Notes: generated by a model from the letters alone, not told the origin. A stretch of DNA of 11,361 nt from Phoronis ovalis (GCA_028565635.1 JAOXYB010053912.1:1-11361); one strand, 5' to 3'; positions 1 through 7,958 are shown, numbered from the stretch's first letter. A program made the numbers and translations.

Positions 1-81
1 TGAGCGAATACCGGTCTCTTGCACTTCACAGGTTTAGAAGTGTGGTTGAGCGGCAAGCAGGATATTTCGTAATGCAATTAC

Positions 82-572
82 AGTTCTGTACTAACTCTTG
101 ATAATCTGACTTGTGAGCTGTGCGAACAGTCATGGAATCTTACATACTCATAGCCAATTACAGTGAATGTGCTCCAATTTGGAAATCTATGTAATTCCTA
201 CCGAATGAGTTTATATATCACCGTCCAGATACTAGCCATCTGATTATCCAACTTCAACTCCCACTACTCCTATGACCATTGGTGTGTGAGGCCTAAGGTA
301 AAACATGCTTACTGTATGGTAAAAACTGCATTCAGAAGTTTCAAACGATGCCGGGAGTAAGTGCAAGTTGAATTTGGATAATCAGAGAGTATACATGAAC
401 AGTGATGTATGAACTCATTCGGTAGGAATTATCTGGGACTAATATAGTTATATTAGTCCCAGGAATTATATAGATTTTCAAGTTTGGGCACTTTCACTGT
501 AATTGGCTATGTAGGATTCCATGACTGTTCACAGAGCTCACAAGTCAGATTATCAAGAGCTAGTGCAGAACT
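82..572. mobile_element. Fold-back (long inverted repeat) element
   Basis: Positions 82-270 and 353-572 are inverted copies of each other around an 82-bp spacer. The outer ends read agttctgtactaactcttga on the left and, reverse-complemented, agttctgcactagctcttga on the right. The match continues through words such as ccaattacagtga and cctaccgaatgag to ctgattatccaa. The arms look roughly 80% alike by eye, with small indels and one 37-bp insertion in the right arm. There is no open frame for a transposase, so it is probably a non-autonomous fold-back or MITE-type element, or an old inverted duplication. No clear target duplication was found at the ends. Confidence 0.8.
433..462. repeat. Near-perfect 30-bp palindrome nested in the fold-back element
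   Basis: Two exact 14-bp arms (ctgggactaatata and its complement) are separated only by GT. The left fold-back arm at the equivalent site lacks this sequence, so it is an insertion. The 9-bp word aggaattat occurs on both sides (424-432 and 461-469), overlapping the palindrome edge, and looks like a target duplication. Confidence 0.8.
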
Positions 573-762
573 TCATGAACCAGGACTAGTGTCAGACTTG
601 TAAAAGTTGTATTTTAACTAGATACAGAGTCGTTAATTTTTTAAATCTAGATTTAATAAATAAAGTAGAAAGATAATTCATAGCGTAAAAGTTTATCAAT
701 GCATAATGTGCAGTGTGATCGGAGAGAAGCCACCTGAGAATCAATATAATTATATTTTTCAG

Positions 763-836
763 GACAGTTTAAACTATAATGAGAGGTATTGGTGTCCACA
801 TAAGATTTGGGTATACGATCTTGAACTAGAAATATG
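763..836 (+). CDS. Kelch gene, first visible exon
   Basis: This 74-bp exon follows 'tatatttttcag' and precedes the donor gtaagc. It reads in frame from GAC and encodes 24 residues, including HKIWVYDLELEIW, the closing strand of a Kelch blade. It lines up with the ELWIYNMETGRW part of human KLHDC2. The last codon, for Trp, is split TG/G with the next exon. No AUG exon was found upstream in the window, so the 5' end of the gene is missing. Confidence 0.85.
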
Positions 837-3800
837 GTAAGCACTTGTGCCAGTCTCGTAAATGTTACTTTATATATATGGTTGCACTTAGTTGCAAATA
901 GAAGTAAACTATCAGTATGCCCGCTTTACAACCAAACTTGAAGCACAAAAGCAGGCAAGTTCTTCCTAAGGTTTAGAAATTATAAGTATAGGCATAAACT
1001 TTGTTAGCAAGATTTATATGGGTTTGTACTATTAATACTTCCCAGACTATTTATTTAGTTCTCATACATACCAGAAACTATTTTGTTTTGTTACAGGTTT
1101 GAAAAAACATGCAGTATACATCCTGACTGTGAAAATATATTAGAATATCATGATCCTAGTTTATTTAACAATGAAATGACAGGTGTTTCTGGTGCTGGTG
1201 CAGTGTGTGTTGAGAAAACTTTATATGTATTTGGTGGACATACATTTAATGGAAGCAGTCATTTGTTATTTGAACTAAACTGCCAAACATTACAATGGAA
1301 TATTATCAGCAGTTTGAACAATAGATATCCAAGTAATAGGGATAAAGCCTCAGGATGGAAACACAAGGACAAGTAAGCTGCTAACTGATGGATACAGATC
1401 AGATAATACATTTTTTCATTTGATTTTCAAGGCAATATTCCCAAAAAGCTTCACTATGCACTTGGTTGAGCCACTGCATGATTACAAACCCAAACCACAC
1501 AGGTGGCACTCAGGGTTCCGTCTATATAAGGATGTGCCGCTTGAGTGGATCTGTTTTTTTGACCAAATTAGCAGAGAGGATCCGGTTTTTTGATCAAATT
1601 AGCAGAGAGGATCTGGTTTTCAGTGACTGAATAAGCAGAGTGTATCTATTTTTTTAAAATAAAAATTTAAGTTCATCTGGTTTTTGACTAAAATAAACCT
1701 GTTTTCCAAGACATGTAAAATTAGCAATCAGGTTTTTTAGCAAAAAAGTTATTCAAACCGTTTTTTTGGCAGGGAAAAATAGTTGAGAGGATTCGTTTTT
1801 TAAGCCTGTGCCGCACACCCCTACCAAAAATTTTGTGAAGTACCCCCAGGCCAGACCCTCCCTGGATGTTGCATTCTGTAAATTGAAAAACAACACAGTT
1901 CTCCACACGATTATTTACAAAATGCTGCATGCTACACTGTTATCCAAAGAATCTACTATACAGATATGTAAAACCAGGGATGCTGGGAATCATTAAAGTT
2001 TGCCAGTGGCGTTGTCAAGTGCTTGCAAATGGTTTATTACACCGTTTTGTTTCAGATTATATTTCTTTGGTGGGTTTGCAATACCTTTAAATGCACATGA
2101 AATTTCTTATGGTCGTGAATTGCCATTTGAGTTTATACAAGAAAATGGAAACTGGGTAGCAGAAAGAAATGGATTTATTGGGGTAAACTCAGTTTCTTAT
2201 TTTTTGTTATTAAACAAATGTTCAAAATGGTGATTTTTTATGTCGGCTATATTACATATTAAATTATTTTTTCTCATAATCTCCTGTTGGGACTAGGAAA
2301 CCCCATAGAAAACCCCAAGCTTCTGGAAAATAAATCCTGCTAAGGCGACAGATATGTCAGTCAAATTTTAGCTGAGGTGGCCAAAATCAAGGGCTTAATG
2401 TGAACTTTTTGTAAACCATGAAATATAGCATGTTGACAAATTGTGTGTTGCAACCACAACTGCGATTGATAATACTACTAAATATTTTTGTCATATTTTT
2501 CAGCCCTCATCTAGAGGATGGACAGATCAACTTGTAGTGTTTGATCTAAACACCAAAGAATGGTCAAGTCCAACTTGCAAGGTATTAATAAGTCAATTTT
2601 ATTAGCTATTGTAAAGTAAATATCGGGAAAATAAAAATTGTGTTTTGAACAAATTTAAGGTTGGGTTAATTGTTCTATATTGTGAAAATTATCTAAGAGG
2701 TTACATTATTATCATAGTGATATCACAGTAATTCTTAATGTACAGTAAAGCTTGCTTACTGCTTATTGTTTAACAGGGACATGCACCATGCCCAAGGGCA
2801 GCACATGCTTCGGCTCAAATGGCTGAAAAGGTTTACATCTTTGGTGGAAGATTTAAGGATAACAGAATGAATGATTTACACTGTTTGGATCTGAACACAA
2901 TGACATGGAGTGGGGAGTGAGTACATTAAGCAATGTATTATTTTGACTTTTGCAGTTCAGCTGTCAGGTTAGGGTTGTTCCAGAAGAAATGACTAATAAA
3001 GAATCTGAGGTAACTGCCCAGGGGTCACTTGGCTAATTTATGGTATAGGGGTGAGGCTCAGGCCTCAAAACCTTATACCCGTTGCAAGCCAAAAACATAC
3101 CCCATTGTCAGAAACGATGGCTAAAACATACCCCTTTAGTAACACCCATGACAAAAAACATAACCCTTTATACACAAACATGATTTTCGGGACCTGTTGT
3201 TAGCAGTGAGCTAAAAATATACCCAGGGCTGAAATATATACCGCGTTGCAAGCAAGGACGCTGAAAAATCATACCCCATAGGGCTGCATATATGTATAAC
3301 CACTTTGGATGGCAGTACTCCCCCCCCCCTGGGGTAACTGTTTAAATATACATTATTTTATAGTCATATATAGTGCTAAGTATATATGTTTTATGTATTT
3401 ACATATTATTTGTTTTAAATTACTAAATCATGATATGATTTTAATATACAGATTAATATGTCATGGTGAAGTACCTGAAGGAAGATCATGGCATACCTTT
3501 ACTCCTATTACAGAAGACAAAATTTTCCTTTATGGAGGTTATACAACTCAAGAGGAAGTACTGAGTAAGTGGGCTGCATGTGAATTTACACAGGTTATTC
3601 CTGTCTCAATAGGTAGATGTTGCACAAGTTTCATTACATACTCTTCAGTGATGCACTAGCTGTATTTTACTACATTAATTAATACCAAGGAATTGCAGAA
3701 AAGGATACGGTTTAAATTGCACAATTCATAATATGTTATAACTTCAAAGAATCTGATGCTCAGTGTGAAGTTGGCACATGCTTCGACTAATAAGCTTTTA

Positions 3801-6800
3801 AAACAACCAATCAGTAGAGTCTATAAATCTCAGCTTATATTGTATAACACTTTCACATTTTATAGCTTCTTTCCTCTAAATTCAAATTTCATGTCTTATC
3901 GCGAATTTGTTTATAGACTCTGAAACAACTGGCTCAGGCCTTTGTTCTTCTGCCTGGATATGCCAGAACTAGAAGCAAATGACAGCCAATGAGAACTTGT
4001 GAGAACCAAATTTTTATGTGGGGGTGATCGTACTGCAAAGCAGTGCACGAGGAAGGGCATGTGGCAAACGAGTCCTAATTATTTCATTGGTTCATGGAAA
4101 TTAGGTTGTGCGTTATTATTGGCTACTTTAGTTGGGCGGTGTTTTCGAATTGATTGACGGGTAGGAAAAAGCTTTGAGTTTTTTCAGAGTTTATAAATGC
4201 AGCTATGATAAGATGTAAAATTTGAGAGGTAAGAAAATCATAAAATATGAAAGTTTTAAACGTTCTATCGCAGGTTTATAGACTACTGAGGCACTTATTT
4301 TTAGGAAAAAAACACTGAAATGATAATAAGCAAAAAATTCATCATAAACAGTATTATTTTTGTTATTCATTTTGGCAGATCTTTCTCGATCTGTAATACC
4401 ATTTTCCACAGGAAAGGAAAAGTTAAAACATGCCCCAAGAAACAGTCTAGAAAAAAATTGAATTTTTGTGAAGTATAACGGTTTGAACATAGCAGGTTTT
4501 TACAGCTGAATTCAACAATTTATATTTTATACAGATGCAGCATTATATACCGAATTTAATTTACAGGTGATGCTTGGTTTTTTGATATCAATTCTCTAGA
4601 ATGGGCACAACTGAAACATTATCCTAGTAACAGGCCAAGGCTATGGCATACAGCAGTTCCAGGCCAAGATGGAAATGTGTTGGTTTTTGGTGGTATATCC
4701 AGCAATATTTTAAATTATGATTTAGATCAGGTTAATATTGATCATATATGAATCATATTTTACTTGTTCTTGTATTTGTTATAGTGTACAACATTATCTA
4801 AACTCTCGTTTAGAAAAAATAATTACCACCAAAAGTGTATATTTACCATCAAGAATTTATATGTGCGTGCGGGCATGTGTGCGTGCATGTGATATATTCC
4901 TTGTAAACTTAAGAGGACAGATTAGCTGCACAGATTGTGTATGAACTATGTCACGGGTCCCAACCAATTGTGTGTTATGAATGAGTTTCATTGCACACAA
5001 AATATGATTTATTTATAAATATAGAATGTGCTATGACTTGCTCAAATAAAAAGTACATTTACACATACATATTTGATAGCATATATTTCTTAAAATGTTA
5101 TTTATAATTGTTTAAAGTAAGTTTCAAGCAAATTTGAGCACAAAAATGTCTTTTGAATGGTCACAGTCTAGAGATAACTCCCAACTAGGTCTGTATATGA
5201 TTAGGTTATTAGTAACTCGCAAATAATGTTATTTATAATTTTGAATTTTACATCTTTTCTAAAACATATATCTGTATACAATGCATTCTGATAAGTTTTA
5301 CAAGAAATAAAATTTTGGTTATTAACATTTTGACGGCTTGTGCTTACGTGCCAAGATAATAGGTTGGGACCATTATTTGTAGTAGCTGTAGGTTTGCCAT
5401 AGCTTGTCACCAAGATACTGAAACAATTACTGAAATTTTCCGTAAAGTTATTAAACCTCAATTTTTGTTGTATTTTTAGGAATATTGCGGCAACATTTTG
5501 GAATTTAGAATTTCTCCCAGATCTCTCTGGAAGTAAGTTAAGCTACGACATATTTTAGTGTACATGCAGCACTCAAGTTCCTTATTATTTTGTCATTAGT
5601 GTGAAATAGGCAGACCATGTGAGACGTAACTCAAGTATCCAGTTAAAAATTTACTTCTTATTAATTTTAGAAAAATAAGCTTTTTTATGTCCATCACTAT
5701 GTATGGTGGATGGGCATATAGTTGTACTGTATGTGTCGTGATGGTGGTCATCGTATGTAACCTTTTCTTTGCCTCACTATAACGGCTTCAGCTTTTGTCG
5801 GATCATCTTCATATTCAATACAGGGCAAGTACAGGTCAGGTATAATTTTGACCCCGATTACTTCCAATATGGCCGACTGGCACCCATGTTTGTTCCCAAG
5901 AGTGCACATCAAGTTGCGCCCATTTCGGGAACGACAAAGTGATGACTGGATGATTCGAAGATGGATTCACAAAGGCCATAGGTTGGTGGGCATATTAGGC
6001 CAGGTGACATTTCAAAATGACCTTGAGAAGTAGTTTAAATACCGATACGAATCTTCGACATTTTTCGTTGTGCATAACACTTTCTTTGCCTTGCAATAAC
6101 TGCTTCAGTTTTTATCCGATCAGCTTTATATTTGATACAGGCTAAATGCTGGTCAAAGTGCAGGTCGGCTGTAATTTTGACCTGGATTACTTCCAAGATG
6201 GCTGACTGGCAGCCATGTTTGTTCACGAAGCGTTGGCTAGACGATTCAAAGGGGGATTCATGAAGGCCATAGGTTGATGGGTGTATTAGGCTAGGTGACA
6301 GTTTAAAATGACCTTGAGAAGTGGGTCAAATGCCGACACAAATCTTCGACATTTTTATGTTGTGCGTGATACTTTTCTGTCTTGCGATAATAGTTTGTTT
6401 TTATTCAATCTGTTTCATATTCAGACAAGGCAAGTAAAGGTCAAAGTCTAGAACAGGTATAATTTTGACCTTGATCACTTCTAATATGGCGGACTGTTAG
6501 CCATGTTTGTTCCCGGGGGCACGTCAAGTTGTGCCCATTTTGAGAAAGACTAAGCGTTGACTGGCTGATTCAAAGGTGGATTTACGAAGGCCATAGTTTG
6601 ATGGGTGTCTTAGCATAGGTAACATTTTAAAACGACCTTGAGAATTGAGTCAAATGTTGACATGAATCCTCGACATTTTTTGTTGTGCGTTGTACTTTTT
6701 TATTTTGCAACAACTGCTTCAGTTTTTATTCCATGAGCTTCATACTCAGTACAGTGTAAATACTGGTCAAAATACGTCGGTTATAATTTTGACCTTGATC

Positions 6801-7629
6801 ACTTCCAATATGGCCGACTGGTGGCCATGCTTGTTCCCGAGTGGTCATGTCACGTTGCGCCCATTTTGAGAAAGATAACTGGACAATTGAAAGGTGGATA
6901 TACGGAGGCCATAGGTTGGTGTGCATATTCGGCTAGAGGACACTTTAAAATGACCTTGAGAAGTAATGCCGAAATGTCAAATTTTTTGTGGTGGGTAGCA
7001 CTTTCTTTGTCCCACAACTGCTTCACTTCACCGCTGACGGGCGGGCATCATTGTTCTCATGGTTGTACATCACAATAACAGCTTCAGTATTTATCAGATG
7101 AGCTTACTACAAAGTGCAGGTGAAAAAACAGGTCAGATGTAATTTTAAACCGGATTACTTTGAATATGGGCAATTCAAAAGTGATTGATTCAATATGGGG
7201 AGAGATCGCTTTAAAACTACTTCACAGTGATAGGCATCTTTTGTAAGATACATTAAGTAAGAAAGAGAATGACTTGAAACGTATATTGATGGCCAAAAGG
7301 TCCTGGACTGAATATTTATTATGGGCATGCAGGACAACCATTTTAGCTGGCCTATAACCTATGTTCATGGTCAGGGAATGTTTTTATACCCAAGTTGCTA
7401 ATGGCGACTACTGTTTTGTAGATCTTGCATAGAGACAGTTTTCAATCACAGGGATTTTTTAAGACCTGACTGGATTCATTTACCAAAGAACATTTATGAC
7501 ATGCTAGAGGCCAAGCTTGTTCATTTAGAACATTGTCAGAGGAACCAACTTTATACAGATTCTAGTGATACTGATTCTGACGGAAATGAAGATGCAACTC
7601 AGCATACTCAGGCCTGTGTACTTTCCTGA
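763..7629 (+). CDS. KLHDC2/KLHDC1-like Kelch-repeat CUL2 ubiquitin-ligase receptor (5' partial, nine exons)
   Basis: Exons are 763-836, 1097-1372, 2056-2182, 2504-2581, 2777-2916, 3452-3564, 4567-4730, 5480-5532 and 7422-7629. All introns are GT-AG and the phases join without a frameshift, giving 410 codons plus TGA. Kelch blades show as a GG pair followed by a Trp about 20-45 residues later: FGGH, FGGF, FGGRF, YGGY and FGGI. The order and spacing match KLHDC2/KLHDC1. Near the C-terminus, residues 339-348 (SLWKSCIETV) fit the Elongin BC-box and 362-370 (LPKNIYDML) fit the Cul2-box. In that family the propeller binds substrates ending in glycine and presents them to CUL2-RBX1 for ubiquitination. 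Residues aligning with human R236, R241, S269 and W270 (numbers from memory) are R210, R215, S244 and W245 here. The start codon and first blade lie upstream of the window. The C-terminal acidic Ser/Asp stretch (about 389-400) is unlike human KLHDC2. I am sure of the family; the choice among KLHDC1, KLHDC2 and a lineage-specific paralogue is inference. Confidence 0.9.
1097..1372 (+). CDS. Kelch gene, second visible exon
   Basis: This 276-bp exon runs from 'ttgttacag' to the donor gtaagc. It supplies the G of the split Trp codon, 91 full codons, and AA of a Lys codon. It encodes a full blade: SGAGAVCVEKTLYVFGGH, then LQWNIIS. The first part corresponds to SGSCAVCVDRVLYLFGGHH in human KLHDC2. 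The exon ends at the DKASGWKHKDK turn, which matches the DKLGVWVYKNK region of the human protein. Confidence 0.9.
1373..2055 (+). other. Kelch intron with repeat-derived sequence
   Basis: This 683-bp intron contains the T-rich repeats at 1543-1639. Around them the words gatgtgccgc (1530-1539) and gtgccgcaca (1808-1817) mark a possible degenerate element. A short frame on each strand near 1721-1996 has no protein-family features and is treated as chance. Confidence 0.55.
1543..1639 (+). repeat. Three tandem T-rich repeats of 31-33 bp
   Basis: Units start at 1543, 1576 and 1607. Each begins with a gag-ggatc-like word followed by ctg/ccg and a T run, and ends with a-t-agcaga. The first two are close copies (ccaaattagcagagagga is shared in part); the third has diverged in the middle. 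Weaker T-run echoes continue to about 1800. Confidence 0.65.
2056..2182 (+). CDS. Kelch gene, third visible exon
   Basis: This 127-bp exon lies between 'tttgtttcag' and the donor gtaaac. It completes the Lys codon and encodes LYFFGGFAIPLNAHEISYG and then the long loop ending ERNGFIG. The FFGG core and the loop position match the third blade of KLHDC2 (LIFFGGYGYLPEDK). It ends in phase 0. Confidence 0.88.
2183..2503 (+). other. Kelch intron without recognised content
   Basis: This 321-bp AT-rich intron is bounded by gtaaac and tttttcag. I see no repeat, RNA gene or conserved coding sequence in it. Confidence 0.6.
2504..2581 (+). CDS. Kelch gene, fourth visible exon
   Basis: This 78-bp exon (26 codons, phase 0 at both ends) follows 'catatttttcag' and precedes gtatta. 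It encodes PSSRGWTDQLVVFDLNTKEW and SSPTCK. The RGW turn aligns with HPRGWNDH of human KLHDC2, whose Trp (W191 from memory) lines the degron pocket. VVFDLNTKEW is a typical Kelch strand-d segment. Confidence 0.88.
2777..2916 (+). CDS. Kelch gene, fifth visible exon (degron-pocket arginines)
   Basis: This 140-bp exon lies between 'gtttaacag' and gtgagt. It encodes GHAPCPRAAHASAQMAEK, then VYIFGGRFKDNRMNDLH and LNTMTWSG. The GGRxxDxRMNDLH string is nearly identical to human KLHDC2. Its two arginines (residues 210 and 215 of the visible protein) occupy the positions recalled as R236 and R241, which hold the substrate C-terminal carboxylate. The exon ends with GA of a Glu codon. Confidence 0.92.
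2917..3451 (+). other. Kelch intron hosting the hAT-like element
   Basis: This 535-bp intron is bounded by gtgagt and ttaatatacag. The mobile element takes up 3017-3332. The rest is AT-rich with a T-rich stretch before the acceptor, and nothing else is recognised. Confidence 0.6.
3017..3332. mobile_element. hAT-like non-autonomous element with 8-bp target duplication
   Basis: The same 8-bp word ggtaactg flanks the element at 3009-3016 and 3333-3340. The left end reads cccaggggtcac and the right end, reverse-complemented, reads ccagggggggg. An 8-bp duplication and CAGGG-type inverted ends are typical of hAT transposons. The interior (316 bp) has no transposase frame and repeats the word aaaacatacccc with variants. 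The ends match over only about 7-8 bp, so the superfamily is inference; the duplication is exact. It lies in a Kelch intron. Confidence 0.65.
3452..3564 (+). CDS. Kelch gene, sixth visible exon
   Basis: This 113-bp exon follows 'ttaatatacag' and precedes gtaagt. It encodes LICHGEVPEGRSWHTFTPIT, then EDKIFLYGGYTTQEEVL. GRSWH carries the Ser and Trp that align with S269 and W270 of human KLHDC2. The reading frame stays open upstream through the intron into a repeat, but those residues (beginning MAVLPPPW) are not Kelch sequence and are not exonic. Confidence 0.92.
3816..3827 (+). repeat. 12-bp inverted repeat arm
   Basis: The sequence agagtctataaa is the exact complement of 3910-3921, 82 bp downstream. 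It also resembles the right end of the element at about 4186-4197 (agagtttataaa, one difference). It may be a relic end of the same repeat family. Confidence 0.5.
3910..4197. mobile_element. Terminal-inverted-repeat element (MITE-like)
   Basis: The left end tttatagactctgaaacaac (3910-3929) and the reverse complement of the right end at 4177-4197 (tttataaactctgaaaaaac) agree at 19 of 21 positions when the final t is included. The 288-bp unit has no open frame. It carries CCAAT words (about 3985 and, inverted, about 4086 and 4118) and a GGGCGG near 4134. A related end, agagtctataaa, occurs at 3816-3827 and is an exact inverted copy of 3910-3921, so a second, older end may lie there. No clear target duplication was seen. 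Confidence 0.6.
4567..4730 (+). CDS. Kelch gene, seventh visible exon
   Basis: This 164-bp exon lies between 'aatttacag' and gttaat. After completing the split Ser codon it encodes DAWFFDINSLEWAQL, then SNRPRLWHTAVPGQDGN and VLVFGGISSNI. The PRLWHTA motif is shared with human KLHDC2 and carries its pocket Trp (W321 from memory). It ends in phase 0 after Gln. Confidence 0.9.
4731..5479 (+). other. Kelch intron, AT-rich
   Basis: This 749-bp intron is bounded by gttaat and tgtatttttag. It holds a short purine-pyrimidine stretch (gtgcgtgcgggcatgtgtgc, starting near 4863). A 10-bp inverted pair, ggtcccaacc near 4955 and its complement near 5362, is also present. There is no coding sequence that I recognise. 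Confidence 0.55.
5480..5532 (+). CDS. Kelch gene, eighth visible exon (start of BC-box)
   Basis: This is a 53-bp micro-exon between 'tgtatttttag' and gtaagt. It encodes EYCGNILEFRISPRSLW and two bases of a Lys codon. It aligns with SNEILIFSVQPKSLVRL at the end of the propeller of human KLHDC2. SLW is the first part of the Elongin BC-box, and the motif continues in the next exon 1.9 kb downstream. Confidence 0.83.
5533..7421 (+). other. Largest Kelch intron, filled by tandem array
   Basis: This 1,889-bp intron is bounded by gtaagt and tactgttttgtag. The roughly 300-bp array takes up most of it. The edges, 5533-5749 and 7201-7421, are AT-rich; 5687-5749 (tggatgggcatatag and similar) may be a further decayed unit edge. 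Confidence 0.7.
5750..7200 (+). repeat. Degenerate tandem array, about 4.5 units of roughly 300 bp
   Basis: Units run about 5750-6059, 6060-6350, 6351-6674, 6675-6980 and a decayed partial from 6981. Each full unit has, in order, 'ctgcttcagtttttat'-like, 'gtataattttgacc', 'tccaatatggccgactgg' (5863, 6192, 6480, 6804), 'gttgcgcccatttt', 'aggccataggttg' and 'aaaatgaccttgagaa'. Core-to-core spacings are 329, 288 and 324 bp. Units 1-3 end in c-t-cgac. Copies differ by many substitutions and indels, so the array is old. Short frames in it differ between units and are not genes. It lies within the intron that divides the Kelch BC-box. Confidence 0.88.
7422..7629 (+). CDS. Kelch gene, terminal exon (BC-box end, Cul2-box, acidic tail)
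   Basis: This 208-bp coding part follows 'tactgttttgtag' and ends at TGA (7627-7629). It encodes SCIETV, which completes the BC-box, and LPKNIYDML, a Cul2-box (hydrophobic-Pro-x-x-hydrophobic-x-x-x-hydrophobic) 13 residues further on, within the spacing usual for CUL2 receptors. A hydrophilic tail with DSSDTDSDGNEDA follows and the protein ends ACVLS. The frame is set by the split Lys codon from the previous exon. Confidence 0.85.
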
Positions 7630-7958
7630 CGCTGCAAACATCTAAGAATAATGCTCACATTCAGAAAACTGATAAGAACCAAAACTAATGTATAGTTTGA
7701 GTGGAAAGGAGGTGGCTAATTTATTGTTTAAATATTGTGAGGTTAGTATAGTAATGGGTTGCATAAATATACTGCAAGACCATGTGCAGAACAATGTCAA
7801 TGTCAAAGATACTAACACAACCAGGTGTGAGTAGCTTGCAAAATGCATATGGTTGAAAGCAGATGTGTTTGATGCAGTAATGTTAATTAATTGAAAGAAA
7901 TCGGATGCAACTTTACTATTTTATATTTCATCATATAACAAAATGTAAGAAACCAAAT

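Larger units (their letters stand above)
1..762. other. 5' flank or intron of the Kelch gene
   Basis: This stretch lies before the first visible Kelch exon. It is mostly the fold-back element at 82-572. The remainder (1-81 and 573-762) is AT-rich without a recognisable exon; I searched for the missing first Kelch blade and did not find it. It is presumably part of an intron, because the downstream exon begins at a normal splice acceptor. Confidence 0.6.
3565..4566 (+). other. Kelch intron with MITE-like element
   Basis: This 1,002-bp intron is bounded by gtaagt and aatttacag. The terminal-inverted-repeat element fills 3910-4197. Downstream, 4198-4566 is AT-rich; an open frame of 95 codons on the minus strand (4203-4490) shows no family features. 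Confidence 0.55.

Noticed and set aside
653-844. 63-codon minus-strand frame
   Set aside because: It overlaps a plus-strand Kelch exon (763-836) that joins in phase to the rest of the gene.
1511-1860. Whole block as one transposon with cagggt / accctg-type ends
   Set aside because: The ends match only over a few bases and no target duplication is present; only the short tandem repeats are supported.
3309-3451. In-frame upstream extension of the sixth visible Kelch exon
   Set aside because: It runs through the right end of the hAT-like element and an AT-rich intron, a proper acceptor stands at 3450-3451, and the Kelch alignment begins just there.
3773-3786. Word gcacatgcttcg shared with the Kelch exon at about 2804
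   Set aside because: Only about 12 bp match with no flanking similarity; taken as coincidence, not an exon duplication.
4203-4490. 95-codon minus-strand frame
   Set aside because: Low-complexity AT-rich intron sequence with no recognisable domain.
5848-6033. 61-codon open frame (begins MTPITSNMADW) and similar frames at 6035-6226, 6726-6926 and 6821-7078
   Set aside because: They lie in different units of the tandem array on different strands and frames. The units do not share a reading frame, so these are repeat shadows.
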